From positions 22,601,001-22,665,000 of the forward strand of contig JAMPIT010000379.1 in assembly GCA_026261815.1 (NCBI GenBank): a stretch of DNA of 64,000 nt. The letters are read 5' to 3'. Positions 61,337 to 64,000 of this stretch are shown here, piece by piece (within the stretch, counting starts at the first letter, position 1; every line of letters starts with the position of its first letter). Source of the stretch: Monarcha castaneiventris obscurior (taxonomy: Eukaryota > Chordata > Aves > Passeriformes > Monarchidae). Below the pieces are notes generated by a model. That model ran no database searches. It worked only from the letters and a program-made list of their open reading frames with translations, and was not told where the DNA came from. Both the position numbers and the translations under genes were made by a program.

Positions 61337-62395
61337 GCCTTTCTGTAAAGACAAAGGAAAAGGTGAGACAGATCACAAGCATGTCTAAGGGGGAGCTTTC
61401 CAGTCTGCAGGATACAGAGGGGGGTAAAAAAATCAAGGTATCACAGTGAGAGCCTGAGAACCTTCAGCTCAAACAAAGAGGGGAGGAAAAAAAGTAGAAA
61501 GGAACAAGAATCAGGTATCCAGACCATGGAGGAAGCAGAAGACAACAGAGTTTGCAATAGCCCAAAATGTCTCTGAACTGGTTCAGACCAAGATTATATG
61601 CCAAGGACATTCTTTCAAGGAAGAACTCAATAAAGTTTTTATTGCTAGGCAGAGAGTCATTCTAAATTTTGTCTCCTTTAAAGTTTATACTCCAACGAAA
61701 CCTACCTTTTCCAGTTTAATAGCCAATATTAGAGCTTGTCTAGAGGAGATCACATAAAGGACAAGTTTTAGGCATATCCAATTCAAAGTTTTGTCCAAGT
61801 CAATGTTACATCACATTCAACTAGCTTTGACTGTTCATACATATTAAGATATCAGAAACTGTCCAGTGTCTTTAGTGCACTACACCACTGAAGTTAATGA
61901 GAGGAGCAGTGTATACAGTCATAAAGAGACTAGCAAAGCCAAGACTGTTTTCCTTTGGAATACAAGCTAACTCTGATGTGGGTGGCCTGGATGTCTCTGT
62001 GTAGTTTTTCACTCCTATATAGAGCTATGGACTTACTAAATGAACAAATTGTACAGGCTATACAGTCAGAAGGGTCAAACAGCAAATCAAAGCACGCTGT
62101 GAAGTATAACATAAAAAATTATGTCTTTACTGGTAGCATTATAATATGTATAACTAGTTTTGCTTTGTTGCCTTAAGGTCGTTTAGAGATAATCTGTCCA
62201 GAAGTATTCAGGGTTAAATACCTGACAATGTGAGAGTAAAAGGATGCCATGCATCAAATAAAATCATTGAACTCAATATAAAGTTGAAACCAGTGTAGCT
62301 GTGTCAAACTTTATCCAATTCCCTGTATCTGTATCCTCTGTGTGAAAACATCTGTCATCTCCTTCACTCTGGAGCACATTAACTCATTCACTATG

Positions 62396-62405
62396 CTATT
62401 TATAG
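62396..62405. promoter_or_regulatory. Perfect MEF2-type site
   Basis: CTATTTATAG matches the MEF2 consensus YTA(A/T)4TAR exactly on both strands. In AT-rich DNA such a match can arise by chance; no partner motif such as a clear E-box cluster is next to it. Confidence 0.25.
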
Positions 62406-64000
62406 CCCAAGAGAATTGAAACTCAAGGGCAAACTGAATCCTATTGGAATTATCTTAATAAGTTTCTAATGGATGGTTGTTATCAAAGCACTTCCATTTT
62501 GCCATCCTCAGACAATTTTATGTTTTGTATATGGATATCAGCCTTTTGTTTCTTGGTTTGTTTGTTCCTATTTTCCAGCTTCTATAATTAGCATTTAAAC
62601 CTATTGGTATTTCCAAGTACTCCCTCAGGGTCATGGTACAAGTAACATTGGATATATGGGAAAAATAAATTTACTTATCAGAAAAGCTTTCAGGTAGAGA
62701 TAAGAATTCATTGCACTTGAAGAAAAGAGGGAGATAACCGAATTCTGAAGTGTCTTGGATTTGAAACAGATGCATACACATACATCCATAAAGATTTGGA
62801 TGAGTGGAATTCTATCAGGTTGTTTGACCTTGTCTCAAAACAAGAGACATATAAAGCATCCTTCCCTCACAGAGATGAGAAAGGGAAAAGCTCTGGGACT
62901 CTACCAGGCAAGGCCCATCTGCCTTGGGTCTGTTAAGTGATACAGAGGTGCCTGTCACTCTCCTGGAAAGTCCGACACTCTATCAAGAGGCTGCCAGGGT
63001 AGCTTTCCCAATATGGAACACTATGGATATCCAGAGGGACTTCCAGTCTTCTTTTTCCCCTTAGCACACCATTTCTACTTCCAAGATTTGAATTTTCTAC
63101 TGTTTCTTCTTGCTTTATCCTTTATATAGCTTCCAAAATATTAATAAACTCTAAGTTACTCAACAGCCTTCTGTTTTCAGACACTGAGTCTAACAAATAC
63201 TTTATGAAAAATAGATCAGTGAGTCTTCCTTCTCCTGTAATTTATTCTTTCTCCTAAAGCATATGTAAAATTATCAAAAGGAATGTAAGCTCTTAATTGC
63301 TTAAATTCTGTTGACATTCTATGAAATGTAAAAAAATCCCCAGGTTCACAAATCATTTCTGACATGGAATTTCAGCTTCAAAACCATGTAGCTGTTTTTG
63401 AAAAGGTTACCTTGTTTTTTTCTAATAATTTTATCTGTAATTATGTTCTTTAGGTTTTTTACGGAGTATATTCAAGTATGACTAAATTAATAGAATCAAG
63501 ACATTAGTTACAGGTTTTGCTTTTTTGAATAACACATAACAAAACCAAGAAAATATGCTATTAAAAAATAAAGATAATTGGAAAATATAAATATTAATGT
63601 GATTTAAGGATATGTTTCAATCTTCTACTTAGAAAATTCAAATGCAGTCTGTAGCAAACATTGTTCTTTGAGTTAAAAAAGATAAAATTAATTATTCCTG
63701 GAATATAATTTAAAATATTTTAAATGAAAGGTTTTTATGTGGGGTTAAGCAAAACTTGAAATGAACTAAAGCATGTGCCTGGTAAAGCATCAAGTTCAGT
63801 ATAAGTTCTTTTATGCTTAATGTCTTCCTGATGGCAGCACTGGCATATTCTGCCTTGCATGCATTCACACCAGTTTTGAAGATCAAGATGAAAGGCATGA
63901 AGAGAAATCCCAGCTACCACATTGTTTTTGAGAAATGTATCTTAGAGTCAAGCTTTTCCATGCATTTCATTAAATCTTAATAAATAGTGTTACTTGCTGC

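Larger units (their letters stand above)
57923..64000. other. AT-rich noncoding sequence
   Basis: No gene or transposon recognised. A slightly purine-rich, GC-richer stretch lies at about 61330-61640. Two perfect transcription factor sites (CRE, MEF2) are listed separately. All open frames are under 100 codons and lack domains I know. Confidence 0.6.

Overview
The window reads as a stretch of vertebrate nuclear genome, most likely avian, holding no protein-coding gene that I can support. The call rests on repeats: several 5'-truncated CR1 LINE fragments with the avian-type 3' end, long terminal repeats (LTRs) of avian-style endogenous retroviruses, very old MIR-like SINE remnants, low CpG, AT-rich unique sequence and few microsatellites. 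The density of retroviral LTRs would fit a songbird, but that is inference; a crocodile or turtle is a weaker alternative. Nearly all open frames are short, lack homology I recognise and occur on both strands, as expected by chance. The only convincing protein signals are broken reverse transcriptase fragments of CR1-type LINEs.

Layout. 1-4867 is AT-rich single-copy sequence. 4868-6238 holds a short duplication, a 3 x 57 bp tandem array and a minus-strand LTR. 6239-12767 is AT-rich with a MIR-like SINE near 10.5 kb, two AT microsatellites and a possible conserved noncoding block near 8 kb. 12768-13884 holds a CR1 fragment abutting a second, more diverged copy of the same LTR family. 19330-20885 is the best-resolved locus: a minus-strand CR1 fragment split by a 757 bp solo LTR with TG/CA ends, TATA box, AATAAA signal and a perfect 5 bp target duplication. 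20886-45778 is 25 kb of mostly single-copy AT-rich DNA with some candidate regulatory motifs, hairpins and a second MIR-like remnant. 45779-46406 is another solo LTR with a perfect 5 bp target duplication. 51215-52430 is a very old plus-strand LINE pseudogene. Shorter or broken CR1 copies lie at 52668-52756, 55915-56640 and 57777-57922. The rest is AT-rich and unremarkable.

There are no genes here to join into a pathway. The sequence looks like an intergenic desert or a very large intron whose visible history is transposon insertion, solo-LTR formation and decay. Any function would lie in noncoding regulatory DNA; I mark a few candidates by motif content only, with low confidence. I found no new biological system.
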